Assembly (NCBI GenBank): GCA_964403795.1
Contig: CAYOHP010000042.1
Location: forward strand, 1-45,837
DNA from: CAYOHP01 sp964403795 [NCBI: uncultured bacterium]
GTDB lineage: Bacteria; Muiribacteriota; UBA6191; CAZXTJ01
Direction of reading: 5' to 3'
Length of the DNA: 45,837 nt
A program made the translations under genes and the position numbers. Position 1 is the first letter of the stretch, and every line of letters starts with the position of its first letter. Shown here in pieces: positions 1 to 7,757 of the stretch. The notes under the pieces are model-generated. The model searched no databases and was not told the DNA's origin. It worked only from the letters and a program-made list of their open reading frames with translations.

Positions 1-1
1 C

Positions 2-1834
2 GATGGGCTACGCCTTCGCTGCTCCCCCTGGCGAAGCCAGGGGCGCTCCGGCTGCGCCCTGGCGCTGGCGCTGCTGTTCGGGGTGGCCGGCCGGGTGGCG
101 GCCCAGCCTTCTCCCGGCGGGGGCGACTTCGGGGAGCGGGCCCGCCTCGCCGAGGATGCCCGGACCCTGGGCCTCGACCCGGTCGAGGTGGCGAGCGTCG
201 ATGCGGTGTGGGCCGCCCTGGCCGGGCTCGAGGCATCCCCGCCGCCGGTCCGCCGGGAAGGCGAGGAGGCGGCCCTCCGGGTGCTGGCGGTCCGGGCCGG
301 CGAGACCCTGCGCCTGATCGGGCGCCCCGGGCCGCTGGGGTCGCGGGAGATCTCCCGGTGGCTGCTCGCCACCCGGGGCGGCGACCCGGTCGAATACCTG
401 GGGGCGCGCCAGGCCGCCCTGCGCCTGCTCGGGAGGGCTCCCGCCTGGGTGGTCCGGGAATGGGCCGCCACCCTCCGCTCCGCCGACGCCTCCCCCGAGG
501 AACTGGCGGCAGCGCTCGCCAAGGCCCGCCAGATCCTGATCGGGGTCTATCTCACCCTGGGCATCTCGCTCTCCATGCTGGGGATCGTCCTGTTGCGACT
601 GGCCAGCGGACTCGTCCCGGAGGCGGCGGTGGGGGCGGCCCGGCGGGTGCTCCGGGGCCACGGTCGGGGACCGGTCCTCCTCCTCTCGGCCGGGGTGGTG
701 GGCTGGGTGCTGGCGGTGGCACCGGGGGTGGCCCGCTGGCTTCTCCCATGCTGGGGCCTGTTCGGCCTGGCCTCCTGGTACGAGCGGCGGGACGCCGGGT
801 CGGTCGGGGGCACCTCGGGTCCCGGGAGCGTTCTCGACCCTGGGGACCCGGGAGAAGGGGACGGGGGGCGGCGTCCGGCCTTCCCCAGGACTTCGATCGG
901 CCTACCGCCCACGGGCGCGGGTGCGGTCACCGGGGAAGGACCGGGGAGCCTCGGACCGGAGCCGGTGAAGGGCCTGGGGAGCGGTCCGGGGTCCCTGGGG
1001 CTGACCGAGCCCGGGGCCGGGAGCCGGGGGATGCGGCGCATGGTCGCGGCGCTGGGGGAGGGGCGCTTCCTCGAGCCGGTGCCGGTGGGGCGGGGCGGCA
1101 TGGGCTGCGTGTTCCGGGCCGAGGACGGGCGGCTGGGCCGGCGGGTGGCGGTCAAGGTGATGGATGCGTTCCTGGCCGACGACCACGACTACCGGCGGCG
1201 CTTCCTGAGGGAGGCCCGGATCCTGGCCGGCTTGAAGCACCCGGCCCTGCCCGAGGTCCACGACATCGCCGAAGGGGAGCTGCCGTTCCTGGTGATGGAG
1301 TGGATCGAGGGGCGGTCGCTCCAGGCCCGCCTCGATGCCGAGGGGCCGCAGCCCGCGGCGCGGGTCCGGGGGTGGCTGGCGGCGGCTGCCGAGGCCCTGG
1401 GGTTCGCCCACTCGCGGGGGGTCGTACACCGGGACGTGAAGCCCGACAACCTGCTGGAGGGGAGCGACGGGCGGCTCCGGGTGATCGACTTCGGGGTGGC
1501 CTCCGACGAGGCCGCCACCCGGCTCACGGCCACCGGCCAGGGAGTGGGGACCCCGGCGTTCATGGCCCCCGAGCAGCTGGCCGGGAAGCCGGCGACCCCG
1601 GCCAACGACGTCTGGTCGCTGGCCGCCACCGGTTGGTACCTGCTGGCGGGGCGCTATCCCTTCCATCCCGCCATGCTGCTGGATCCCGACGGGGCCCCCG
1701 AGCCGACCGGGCTGCCGGCGGACGTGCCGGAGGGGCTGGCGGCCGCCTTGCGCGCCGGGCTGCAGTTCCGGGTCGAGGCGCGGACCCCGGACATGGCGAG
1801 GTTCGGGGAAGGCCTGGCCGGAGGGCCGGGATAG
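2..1834 (+). CDS. Membrane-anchored Hanks-type Ser/Thr protein kinase (5' partial)
   Basis: Protein kinase predicted to phosphorylate Ser/Thr on cytoplasmic targets. The frame is open to the left edge, and a hydrophobic Ala/Leu stretch at about 53-100 looks like the core of a signal peptide or first membrane segment, so the true start lies outside the window and the GTG at 83 is probably internal. A helical region follows, then a membrane segment near 535-605 and a second hydrophobic stretch near 670-775. A Gly/Pro-rich linker leads to the kinase domain at about 1063-1830: glycine loop GRGGMG, VAVK lysine, HRDVKPDN catalytic loop, DFG and APE are all present, so it should be active. Unlike the other membrane kinases here, its kinase domain is C-terminal. 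The metallophosphoesterase follows after about 150 bp on the same strand. Confidence 0.88.
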   Translation, partial: DGLRLRCSPWRSQGRSGCALALALLFGVAGRVAAQPSPGGGDFGERARLAEDARTLGLDPVEVASVDAVWAALAGLEASPPPVRREGEEAALRVLAVRAGETLRLIGRPGPLGSREISRWLLATRGGDPVEYLGARQAALRLLGRAPAWVVREWAATLRSADASPEELAAALAKARQILIGVYLTLGISLSMLGIVLLRLASGLVPEAAVGAARRVLRGHGRGPVLLLSAGVVGWVLAVAPGVARWLLPCWGLFGLASWYERRDAGSVGGTSGPGSVLDPGDPGEGDGGRRPAFPRTSIGLPPTGAGAVTGEGPGSLGPEPVKGLGSGPGSLGLTEPGAGSRGMRRMVAALGEGRFLEPVPVGRGGMGCVFRAEDGRLGRRVAVKVMDAFLADDHDYRRRFLREARILAGLKHPALPEVHDIAEGELPFLVMEWIEGRSLQARLDAEGPQPAARVRGWLAAAAEALGFAHSRGVVHRDVKPDNLLEGSDGRLRVIDFGVASDEAATRLTATGQGVGTPAFMAPEQLAGKPATPANDVWSLAATGWYLLAGRYPFHPAMLLDPDGAPEPTGLPADVPEGLAAALRAGLQFRVEARTPDMARFGEGLAGGPG

Positions 1835-1985
1835 CCTCTTCGCAGCGGGCGGGGCGTCGCAGGGCGCGGCAGGTCCGGCGCGGTAGCCTCGTCGGGGGCA
1901 TTGCGGCGGGACGGGCAGGGATTTCCCGGGGCGGTCCGTCGGCCGACCCGGCCGGCGTCGCGGGTGAACCCGATTGGGAGCGGAC

Positions 1986-2867
1986 GTGTGGCTCGAGCTC
2001 TCGGTGTGCGGTGCGGCCATGGCCCTCGGGTACAAGGCCCTGGTCGTCGATCCCGAGGACGTCGAGGTCAACCGGGTGCGCCTGGTCCTGCCCGGACTCC
2101 CCGCGGCCCTCGACGGGGCCCGGGTGGTCTTCCTCTCCGACCTGCACCACCGGGGTCGGCCCGGGTTCCGGGAGGCGTGGCTCCGGGCCGTGGTGCCGCG
2201 CCTCGAGCCGGATCTGGTGCTGCTCGGCGGGGACCTGCTGGAGCGGGCCCGGGGCGCCCCCTGGCTGTTCGCGGCGCTCGAGGAGTGGCGCCCGCGCCTG
2301 GGGGGGTATGCGGTCCTCGGCAACAACGAGATGAAGCACGTGGACCTCCCCGGGTTCGGAGGAAGGCTGGAAGCCGCGGGCTACCGGGTGCTGCGCAACC
2401 GGGCCCTCCTGGGCGGAGCCGGCCGGGAGCCCTGGGCCATCGCCGGCGTGGACGATCCCCATCGGGGGGAGGACCGGCTGGAGGAGGCCCTGGAGGGGAT
2501 ACCCCCCGAGACCTTCGTGATCCTGCTGGCCCATAGCCCCGACGGGTTCGCCCCGGCCGTGGCTCGTCGGATCCCCCTGGTGCTGGCCGGGCATACCCAC
2601 GGCGGCCAGGTCCGCCTGCCCTGGTTCGGGGCCTTGTGGACCAATACTCCCCGGACCGGGCTGCGCTACCAGCAGGGGGTGTATCGGGAGGGCGCCTCGA
2701 CCCTGGTCGTCACCAAGGGGCTGGGAGCCTCCGGGCTGCCGATCCGATTCCTGGCCCGTCCCGAGGTGATGCTGCTGGAACTGGTGCGGGGTGGGCCCGG
2801 AGGCGCCGACCTGAAGCCGGGAGGAGCGGTCCCGTCAGGCTCTCAGGCCCCGGTCCTGGCCGGGTAG
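1986..2867 (+). CDS. Calcineurin-like metallophosphoesterase (YaeI/YkuE/LpxG-like)
   Basis: Predicted two-metal phosphoesterase of about 293 residues. Visible motifs in order are SDLHH, GGDL, GNNE, AHSP and GHTHGGQ, typical of the YaeI/YkuE branch that includes the lipid A enzyme LpxG. The usual GNH(D/E) block reads GNNE, so the His normally credited as general acid is Asn; LpxH enzymes also deviate here (GNRD). GTG 1986 is preferred because GGGAG at 1976-1980 sits 5 bases upstream; an in-frame TTG at 1974 and ATG at 2019 are alternatives. The N-terminus has only a weak hydrophobic stretch. The 3' end overlaps the convergent pseudopilin gene by 25 bases. Substrate is unknown; a link to lipid A is inference from the family and from the LpxI domain elsewhere in the window. 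Confidence 0.85.
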   Translation: MWLELSVCGAAMALGYKALVVDPEDVEVNRVRLVLPGLPAALDGARVVFLSDLHHRGRPGFREAWLRAVVPRLEPDLVLLGGDLLERARGAPWLFAALEEWRPRLGGYAVLGNNEMKHVDLPGFGGRLEAAGYRVLRNRALLGGAGREPWAIAGVDDPHRGEDRLEEALEGIPPETFVILLAHSPDGFAPAVARRIPLVLAGHTHGGQVRLPWFGALWTNTPRTGLRYQQGVYREGASTLVVTKGLGASGLPIRFLARPEVMLLELVRGGPGGADLKPGGAVPSGSQAPVLAG

Positions 2868-3400
2868 GGGTTGACCACGACCTTGGAGGCCTTCAGCGAG
2901 GTCTCGGGGGCGCCCTGTTTGGGGATCCACCGGATCTCGACCTGGATCATCCCCAGACGGTCGGGGACGAACTCCTCGAACCGGATCGATTTTCGGTACT
3001 CGACCAGGCGCTCCTTCAGGAAGTCGGGGTAGGTCTCCGGCGCCAGCAGCGGGTCCTTCTCGGGGTCGAAGCCCTCGCCGCCCAGGGTGGCCTTGGCCTG
3101 GCGGTAGTCCAGGGCCCCGAAGCGCTCGGCCATGCGGGTCGCCAGGTTGACGGCCAGGGCCCGCTTCATGTCGTACTCGGCCTTGCCGATCGAGGACCGG
3201 CTCGAGAGCACGAGCGGGCCGATCACGAAGGCCAGGATCCCGACCACCACCACCAGCTCGAGCATCGAGAAGCCGGAACGCGTTCGGCGCGGGGTCGCCC
3301 TGCGGACGGGAACTTCCGTTCCGCGGGGATCCGGCGCCCACACCCGGCCCGGGGCCTCGGCCCCGGGTGGCGCCCCCGACCGGCCCGGCGATCGCTTCAC
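2843..3400 (-). CDS. Type IV pilin-like / type II secretion minor pseudopilin
   Basis: Protein of 185 residues with a class III prepilin signal: a long basic N-terminus, Gly then Phe at the predicted prepilin peptidase site (RSG/FSMLELVVVV), Glu at position +5 and a hydrophobic helix of about 20 residues. The rest is a small globular domain with no recognised family. GTG is the start and overlaps the TGA of the upstream gene (GTGA), so it is translationally coupled. Last of three pilin-like genes in this run (6203 to 2843). No prepilin peptidase, ATPase or secretin is present, so the assembly machinery must be encoded elsewhere. Confidence 0.82.
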   Translation of the reverse strand: MKRSPGRSGAPPGAEAPGRVWAPDPRGTEVPVRRATPRRTRSGFSMLELVVVVGILAFVIGPLVLSSRSSIGKAEYDMKRALAVNLATRMAERFGALDYRQAKATLGGEGFDPEKDPLLAPETYPDFLKERLVEYRKSIRFEEFVPDRLGMIQVEIRWIPKQGAPETSLKASKVVVNPYPARTGA

Positions 3401-4737
3401 GAGCCGCCCTGCTGGGTCCGGAGATAGTCCTGGGAGACCCCCACCAGGGTCTGCTGGATGTCTCCCATCTGGCCCCGCATCTGGCCCATCAGGCCTTCCC
3501 AGGTGGATCCGCCCTGGCCGCCCATGGTGCCCCCGCCCTCGAAGCCGGTCGAGTAGATGGGGCGACCGTTGGCATCCAGCACCGCACCCCAGCCGGTGAA
3601 CCAGACCTGCTCACCCTGGGGCGTGACCGAGATCGCCGGCGGACCCCCGGTCGGCGGCAGCACCACGGTGGGTCCCGGGGTGCCGGGGGGCGGAGCGATC
3701 ACGGGGGGGCTCCCCGGGGGGCTCACCACCCGGGACCCGGGAGGGATCCCCGGGATCTGGGGAGACCCGCTGGAGATCGCTCCCGAGGGGACGGTCCCCG
3801 AGACGGGCTTCAGGGCCTCCCGGGCCCGGTCCACCAGCTGTTCGGGGGTGAGCGTCCCGTCCGCCCACTCGTCGGCGATCTTCACCAGGTCGTCGGCCGC
3901 CTGCTTCTCGGCGGGGGTGGGGTTGACCACCACGGCCGGGGGCGAGAGCGGGGCGGTCGGGTCGTACTTCACGGTCGGGACGGTGGGGTCGGCCAGGCGC
4001 TCGGTCGGGAAGTTGAGCGGCTTCAGGACCGTGAGGGCCGACTGCTCCCGGCCCTGGCGGTCGGTCCCGACCACCACCGCCTCGAGGTAGTAGTTGTCGT
4101 CGGGGCTGCGGGTCCCCTCGCTCTCCGCCTCGGGCGAGAGCAGGCGGAAGCGCAGGCTGCGGATGTGCACGCCGCGATAGGCCCGGGATCCCGGGGCGGT
4201 CTCGTCGGTCACCGCCGCGGCCGCCTCGTCGGGCTCCTCGCCGGAGGCCGCCTCGCTCCGGGCCAGGGCCCCCTCGACCGCGGCCTTCCCCTGGTCGCGC
4301 CGGATCCGGTAGATCCCCGCCTCGGGTGCCGGCTCGAGCGAGATCATCAGCGGGTCGGCCGGCTCCCCGGCCAGCCCCCCGGAAGCCTCCTGGGAAGGCA
4401 CGTAGAAGGAGACTCCCCGGCCGTCGGCCCCCACGTAGACCGGGCGCACATGGTCCCCGTGGCGCGGCACCACCTTGCCGGCGCCGTCCCGTTCCACCGG
4501 CAACGTGACCAGCCGGTCGACCTCCCGGCTCACCACCTCGGCCACCACCATGGCCGAGCGCAGCGCCTCGTACTTGGCGTCGATCTTGTAGCTCTGGGAC
4601 GTGGTGGCGAACAGGATCTGGTAGAGCGAGGCCATCAGGACCCCGGTGATCACCAGGGCGAAGGCCAGCTCCACGATGGTGAAGCCGGCCCGGGTTCGGG
4701 TCCGTCGGAGTGCGCGGGCACGTCGTGTCATGGGCAT
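3397..4737 (-). CDS. Prepilin-type protein (PilW/PulJ-like) with Pro-rich C-terminus
   Basis: Protein of 446 residues starting at ATG 4737, which overlaps the upstream TGA (TGATG); ATG 4731 is an in-frame alternative. A short Arg-rich leader ends in a prepilin cleavage site (RAG/FTIVELAFAL) with Glu at +5 and a membrane helix, as in large minor pseudopilins such as PilW and GspJ. A beta-rich body of about 220 residues follows, then a Pro/Gly/Ser-rich region of about 100 residues and a Gly/Met/Gln-rich end. This tail is not usual for PilW/GspJ and may be an extended surface segment. It is coupled to the genes on both sides, so the three products are probably made in fixed ratio. The precise subfamily is uncertain. 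Confidence 0.82.
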   Translation of the reverse strand: MPMTRRARALRRTRTRAGFTIVELAFALVITGVLMASLYQILFATTSQSYKIDAKYEALRSAMVVAEVVSREVDRLVTLPVERDGAGKVVPRHGDHVRPVYVGADGRGVSFYVPSQEASGGLAGEPADPLMISLEPAPEAGIYRIRRDQGKAAVEGALARSEAASGEEPDEAAAAVTDETAPGSRAYRGVHIRSLRFRLLSPEAESEGTRSPDDNYYLEAVVVGTDRQGREQSALTVLKPLNFPTERLADPTVPTVKYDPTAPLSPPAVVVNPTPAEKQAADDLVKIADEWADGTLTPEQLVDRAREALKPVSGTVPSGAISSGSPQIPGIPPGSRVVSPPGSPPVIAPPPGTPGPTVVLPPTGGPPAISVTPQGEQVWFTGWGAVLDANGRPIYSTGFEGGGTMGGQGGSTWEGLMGQMRGQMGDIQQTLVGVSQDYLRTQQGGS

Positions 4738-6203
4738 CACCCTCCCAGGAGTCCGGAGATCCGGCGTCGCTTGGAATCCTTGCGGACGAAGCCGGGGTCG
4801 AAGAGGATCTGGATGGTCTGGAGTTCCTGCTTCGAAAGCGGTCGCCCCGGCTCGGGCCGGAACCTCGGCGGGTCGCTCGGCATCTGGAGATTGGGCCCCA
4901 GGCCGAGGTCGGCGGGGAACCCCTTGGCCACCAGGTGCCCGCTCACGGTGGTGCCGGCGAGCCCCTGGATGGTCCCGTAGGGGGCGATCAGGGCCGCCGC
5001 CACTTTCGCCCCGCTGCCCTCGACCTTGATGTTCCCTTGGGAGGCGACCAGCACCAGCTCGCTGCCGGCTCCTCGGGTCTCGAGCCGGGAGATGCGGATC
5101 CCCTGCGAGGAGTCGGTCCAGAGCACCGCGTTCCCTTCGAACACGTGGTCGAGCACGATCGGTCCCTTGACGTGGACGGTGCCGGAGAACGACAGGACCT
5201 CGCCCTCGCCGTAGTAGCCCGCCAGGTCCGCCATGTTCTCGACCTCGGCGGTCGAGCGGTTGGTCAGGCCCTCGGTCGAGAGGATCTTGCCGTGTTCCCG
5301 GAGGGCGAGGTCCTCCACCGGCGAGGCCCGGCGCCAGCCGGCCCGGGCGAAGAGCTCGATCTGCGAGTTCAAGTCGGAGACCGAGACCGCGTTGGCCAGG
5401 GCATCGGCCTGGGCCCATCCCGAGGCATCGGTCACCGGGGACGAGGTGACGAAGGCGCGGCCTCCGCCTTCCTCGAAGTCGGCGATGGGGAAGGCCGTGA
5501 ACGAGGACTCCGGGTTGCCGGCCGCGGCCAGCCGGTCGCGCTCGACCTTCCAGGCCTGGTAGAACCGGCGCATCGGGTTGTCCCGAGGGTCGTCGCCGAA
5601 GACCGCCGCAAAGCGCGAGAAGGGGGGCGGCACGGTCACGGCCTGGGCCCGGTAGGCCCGCACGTAGCGGCCGGTGACCTCCATCGAGAAGCCCCTGTAG
5701 GGCGGGTCGAGGCGGATCTGCTGCTCGAAGGCCAGGCGCCCCCGGTGGTCGAAGGTCTGGAGCTCGGACTCCCCGGGATAGCCCTTGCGTTCGATCACCC
5801 CGACCTGCGACCTGCCGATCTTCAGGTCGGCCTCCGCCTCGTAGGCCTTGCGGGTGAGCGGGCTCGAGAGGGGCAGCAGCAGACGGTATTCCCGGGCTCC
5901 CGTGAACAGGCTCTCGTGCTCGGTCTCCAGGGTCTCCCCCTGGCGGAAGGACCGGAGCAGCTCGTAGGCCTCGTCGTCCTCTTCCCCGGCCCCGTGGGCC
6001 AGGCGGTAGGAAGCCTCGGTGATGCAGCTGTCCGAGGCCAGCGAGGCGCGGCTGCCCAGGGCCATGGCCCCGATCTCCCGGCCGGTGGAGCGCTGCACCT
6101 GCATCTGGCTCATCAGGAATACCGAGGCCACCACGATGATCCCCAGGGCCAGCATGAAGACGACCCCGAAGCCGGAGCGTCGCCCTGCTGGTGCATGGGT
6201 CAT
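4737..6203 (-). CDS. PilX/GspK-like membrane-anchored pilus accessory protein
   Basis: Protein of 488 residues. A short basic leader and one N-terminal hydrophobic helix (RRSGFGVVFMLALG...) are followed by a large extracytoplasmic body. The helix resembles PilX and GspK N-termini, but a Phe stands where pilins have Glu+5. The C-terminal third has repeated short beta-strands of the kind seen in bactofilin-like or beta-helical folds. ATG 6203 is chosen because AAGGGAGGG lies about 11-13 bases upstream; the frame stays open to 6266. The stop codon overlaps the next start. The response regulator ends 96 bases upstream on the same strand. Role in a pilus or secretion pseudopilus is inferred from architecture and neighbours. 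Confidence 0.75.
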   Translation of the reverse strand: MTHAPAGRRSGFGVVFMLALGIIVVASVFLMSQMQVQRSTGREIGAMALGSRASLASDSCITEASYRLAHGAGEEDDEAYELLRSFRQGETLETEHESLFTGAREYRLLLPLSSPLTRKAYEAEADLKIGRSQVGVIERKGYPGESELQTFDHRGRLAFEQQIRLDPPYRGFSMEVTGRYVRAYRAQAVTVPPPFSRFAAVFGDDPRDNPMRRFYQAWKVERDRLAAAGNPESSFTAFPIADFEEGGGRAFVTSSPVTDASGWAQADALANAVSVSDLNSQIELFARAGWRRASPVEDLALREHGKILSTEGLTNRSTAEVENMADLAGYYGEGEVLSFSGTVHVKGPIVLDHVFEGNAVLWTDSSQGIRISRLETRGAGSELVLVASQGNIKVEGSGAKVAAALIAPYGTIQGLAGTTVSGHLVAKGFPADLGLGPNLQMPSDPPRFRPEPGRPLSKQELQTIQILFDPGFVRKDSKRRRISGLLGG

Positions 6204-6299
6204 CGCGACGGAGAACCCTCCCTTGTGGAGTAAGACGCCGTGGACCAGGCTCCGGTTAGACCCCATGCGGGTCCCCCCCGCGAGGCAGCCTGGTCGGGT

Positions 6300-7178
6300 T
6301 CACGGCTTCAGGTGGGCCCGGATCTCGACCAGGGCGAAATAGGCGGCTTCCCGCCAGATCTCGTCCCGGCTGCCCGAGAAGCGTCGCTTGGTGACCCGGG
6401 TCTCCCTGCCGTCGCCCAGTGCCAGGAAACAGGTGCCGACCGGGAGTTCGAACCCGTCGGGAGAGAGGTCGGAGACCAGGACCAGAGCGAGGCCCAGGTC
6501 GGTCCGGGCCCGGGTGCGGACCGCTTCGGCCAGGGCCACCGCGGCGTCCGAGGAGAACAGGCGGGCACCCTTGAGGCGCTCCCCGTCCAGCCCCAGGAAC
6601 AGCTCGGCCGACTCCGGCGAATGGAGGATGAGTCCGCCCCGGAACGGTCCCCCGTACTGGAGGCTGGCGCTCAACGCCTGGCCCAGGGCGCCTCCCGAGA
6701 GCACCTCGACGATCGCCAGGCTGCGCCGGGCCTGGTCCAGGGCCTGCTGGACCTTGGTGACCGCATGGCGGAGCTCGTCGCGGGGGGTCCGGATGAAGGG
6801 CGTGTCCTCGGTCAGCACCTTCTCCACGCACTCCTTGAGGCTCGAGAGGGAGCAGGGCTTAGTGAGGAATCCGTTGGCCGGGTCGCGGGAGTAGATCGAG
6901 AGGTCGTAGAGGTCGTCGTCCATCACCCCGGTCACCATGACGACCCGGGGGCTCGGGGTGCGGCGGCGCACTTCCTTCAGGACCTCGACCCCCGAGATCC
7001 CGGGGAGCTTCACGTCGAGCAGGATGAGGTCGTAGGCGCCGTCGGCAAGGAGCTCCAGGGCCGCCTCCCCGGTCGAGGCTTCCTCGACCTGGTGGCCGTC
7101 CTCCTCGAGCACCGAGCGGAAGATCTCGCGGACCTCCGGCTCGTCATCGACGATCAGGATCCGAATCGGCGCCATCAT
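6300..7178 (-). CDS. Response regulator with degenerate CinA/PncC-like output domain
   Basis: About 292 residues in two domains. Residues 5-125 form a receiver domain: acidic pair D11/D12, phospho-acceptor D55 in LLDVKLPG, T83 and K107. Residues 135-292 align throughout with the C-terminal domain of CinA (PncC, NMN deamidase): an ESCTGG-like block, FRGG, a YSNEAK-like block, PVGT and the final helix. The catalytic positions are changed: the block reads EVLSGG, so the nucleophilic Ser is Val; the Tyr is His186; the Lys is Ala191. It is therefore probably not an amidase but could bind a nucleotide or act as an output or dimerisation module. Starts at ATG 7178 or 7175; TACGGT precedes by 4-7 bases. 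It is divergent from the gene at 7240, lies upstream of the pilin-type genes, and has no adjacent histidine kinase. Confidence 0.85.
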   Translation of the reverse strand: MMAPIRILIVDDEPEVREIFRSVLEEDGHQVEEASTGEAALELLADGAYDLILLDVKLPGISGVEVLKEVRRRTPSPRVVMVTGVMDDDLYDLSIYSRDPANGFLTKPCSLSSLKECVEKVLTEDTPFIRTPRDELRHAVTKVQQALDQARRSLAIVEVLSGGALGQALSASLQYGGPFRGGLILHSPESAELFLGLDGERLKGARLFSSDAAVALAEAVRTRARTDLGLALVLVSDLSPDGFELPVGTCFLALGDGRETRVTKRRFSGSRDEIWREAAYFALVEIRAHLKP

Positions 7179-7212
7179 GGCCACCGTACCAGATCGGGCC
7201 CGGACCCCGTGC

Positions 7213-7218
7213 TACATT
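7213..7218 (+). promoter_or_regulatory. Putative -10 element (TACATT)
   Basis: TACATT lies 21 bases before the TTG start at 7240, within the 65-base divergent spacer. No convincing -35 hexamer is visible. Confidence 0.35.
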
Positions 7219-7239
7219 GGATCCCGAGCGGAGGCAGCC

Positions 7240-7734
7240 TTGGCGGGTGGAATCCGGGAACTGAAGCGGGTCCTCGCGAGCATGCGTTCCCGCATCGACC
7301 AGTCGTTGACGGCGGCCGAGAAGCGCAAGCTCCTGAAGGACATCGCCACCGGCCTGATCGCCGACGCCGACGAACTCCGGTCCTATGTGGGCCGCCTCGA
7401 ACAGACCAAGAAGAAGCGCGAGAAGGAGGCCACCGCCACCCTGAACGGGAAGGTGGTGGACGCCCAGGAGCGCAAGGCCCTGGGGGGCGTCGACGTCACC
7501 ATCCAGCAGACCACCTTCAAGGAGAAGACCGACGGCTCCGGGAACTTCATCTTCGACAAGCTGATCAAGGGCCGGACCATCCGCATCAACGCGGTCCTCT
7601 CGGGCTACAAGCCGGTCATCTCCGAGTACCAGGCCACCATGGACAACACCCAGAACGTGATCGTGAAGATGGTGCGGATCGAAACCGGGGCCGCCGGCCG
7701 GGGACGCAAGGAAGACAAGCCGGGCGGTCACTGA
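7240..7734 (+). CDS. Small protein with carboxypeptidase-regulatory-like beta domain
   Basis: Protein of 164 residues. The first 65 or so are charged and helical (probable coiled coil, ending in a Lys/Glu-rich run). Residues 66-150 form a transthyretin-like beta sandwich of the CarboxypepD_reg type: LNGKVVD, GVDVTIQ, TDGSGNFIF, LSGYKP. No signal peptide or membrane segment is seen, although this domain is most common in exported proteins. TTG 7240 is chosen because AGCGGAGG at 7227-7234 ends five bases before it; the frame is open upstream to 7177, but that would overlap the divergent regulator. First gene of a plus-strand run ending at 12576. Function is unknown. Confidence 0.7.
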   Translation: MAGGIRELKRVLASMRSRIDQSLTAAEKRKLLKDIATGLIADADELRSYVGRLEQTKKKREKEATATLNGKVVDAQERKALGGVDVTIQQTTFKEKTDGSGNFIFDKLIKGRTIRINAVLSGYKPVISEYQATMDNTQNVIVKMVRIETGAAGRGRKEDKPGGH

Positions 7735-7757
7735 GCCCGGGGAAGGGGAGCCTCCCG

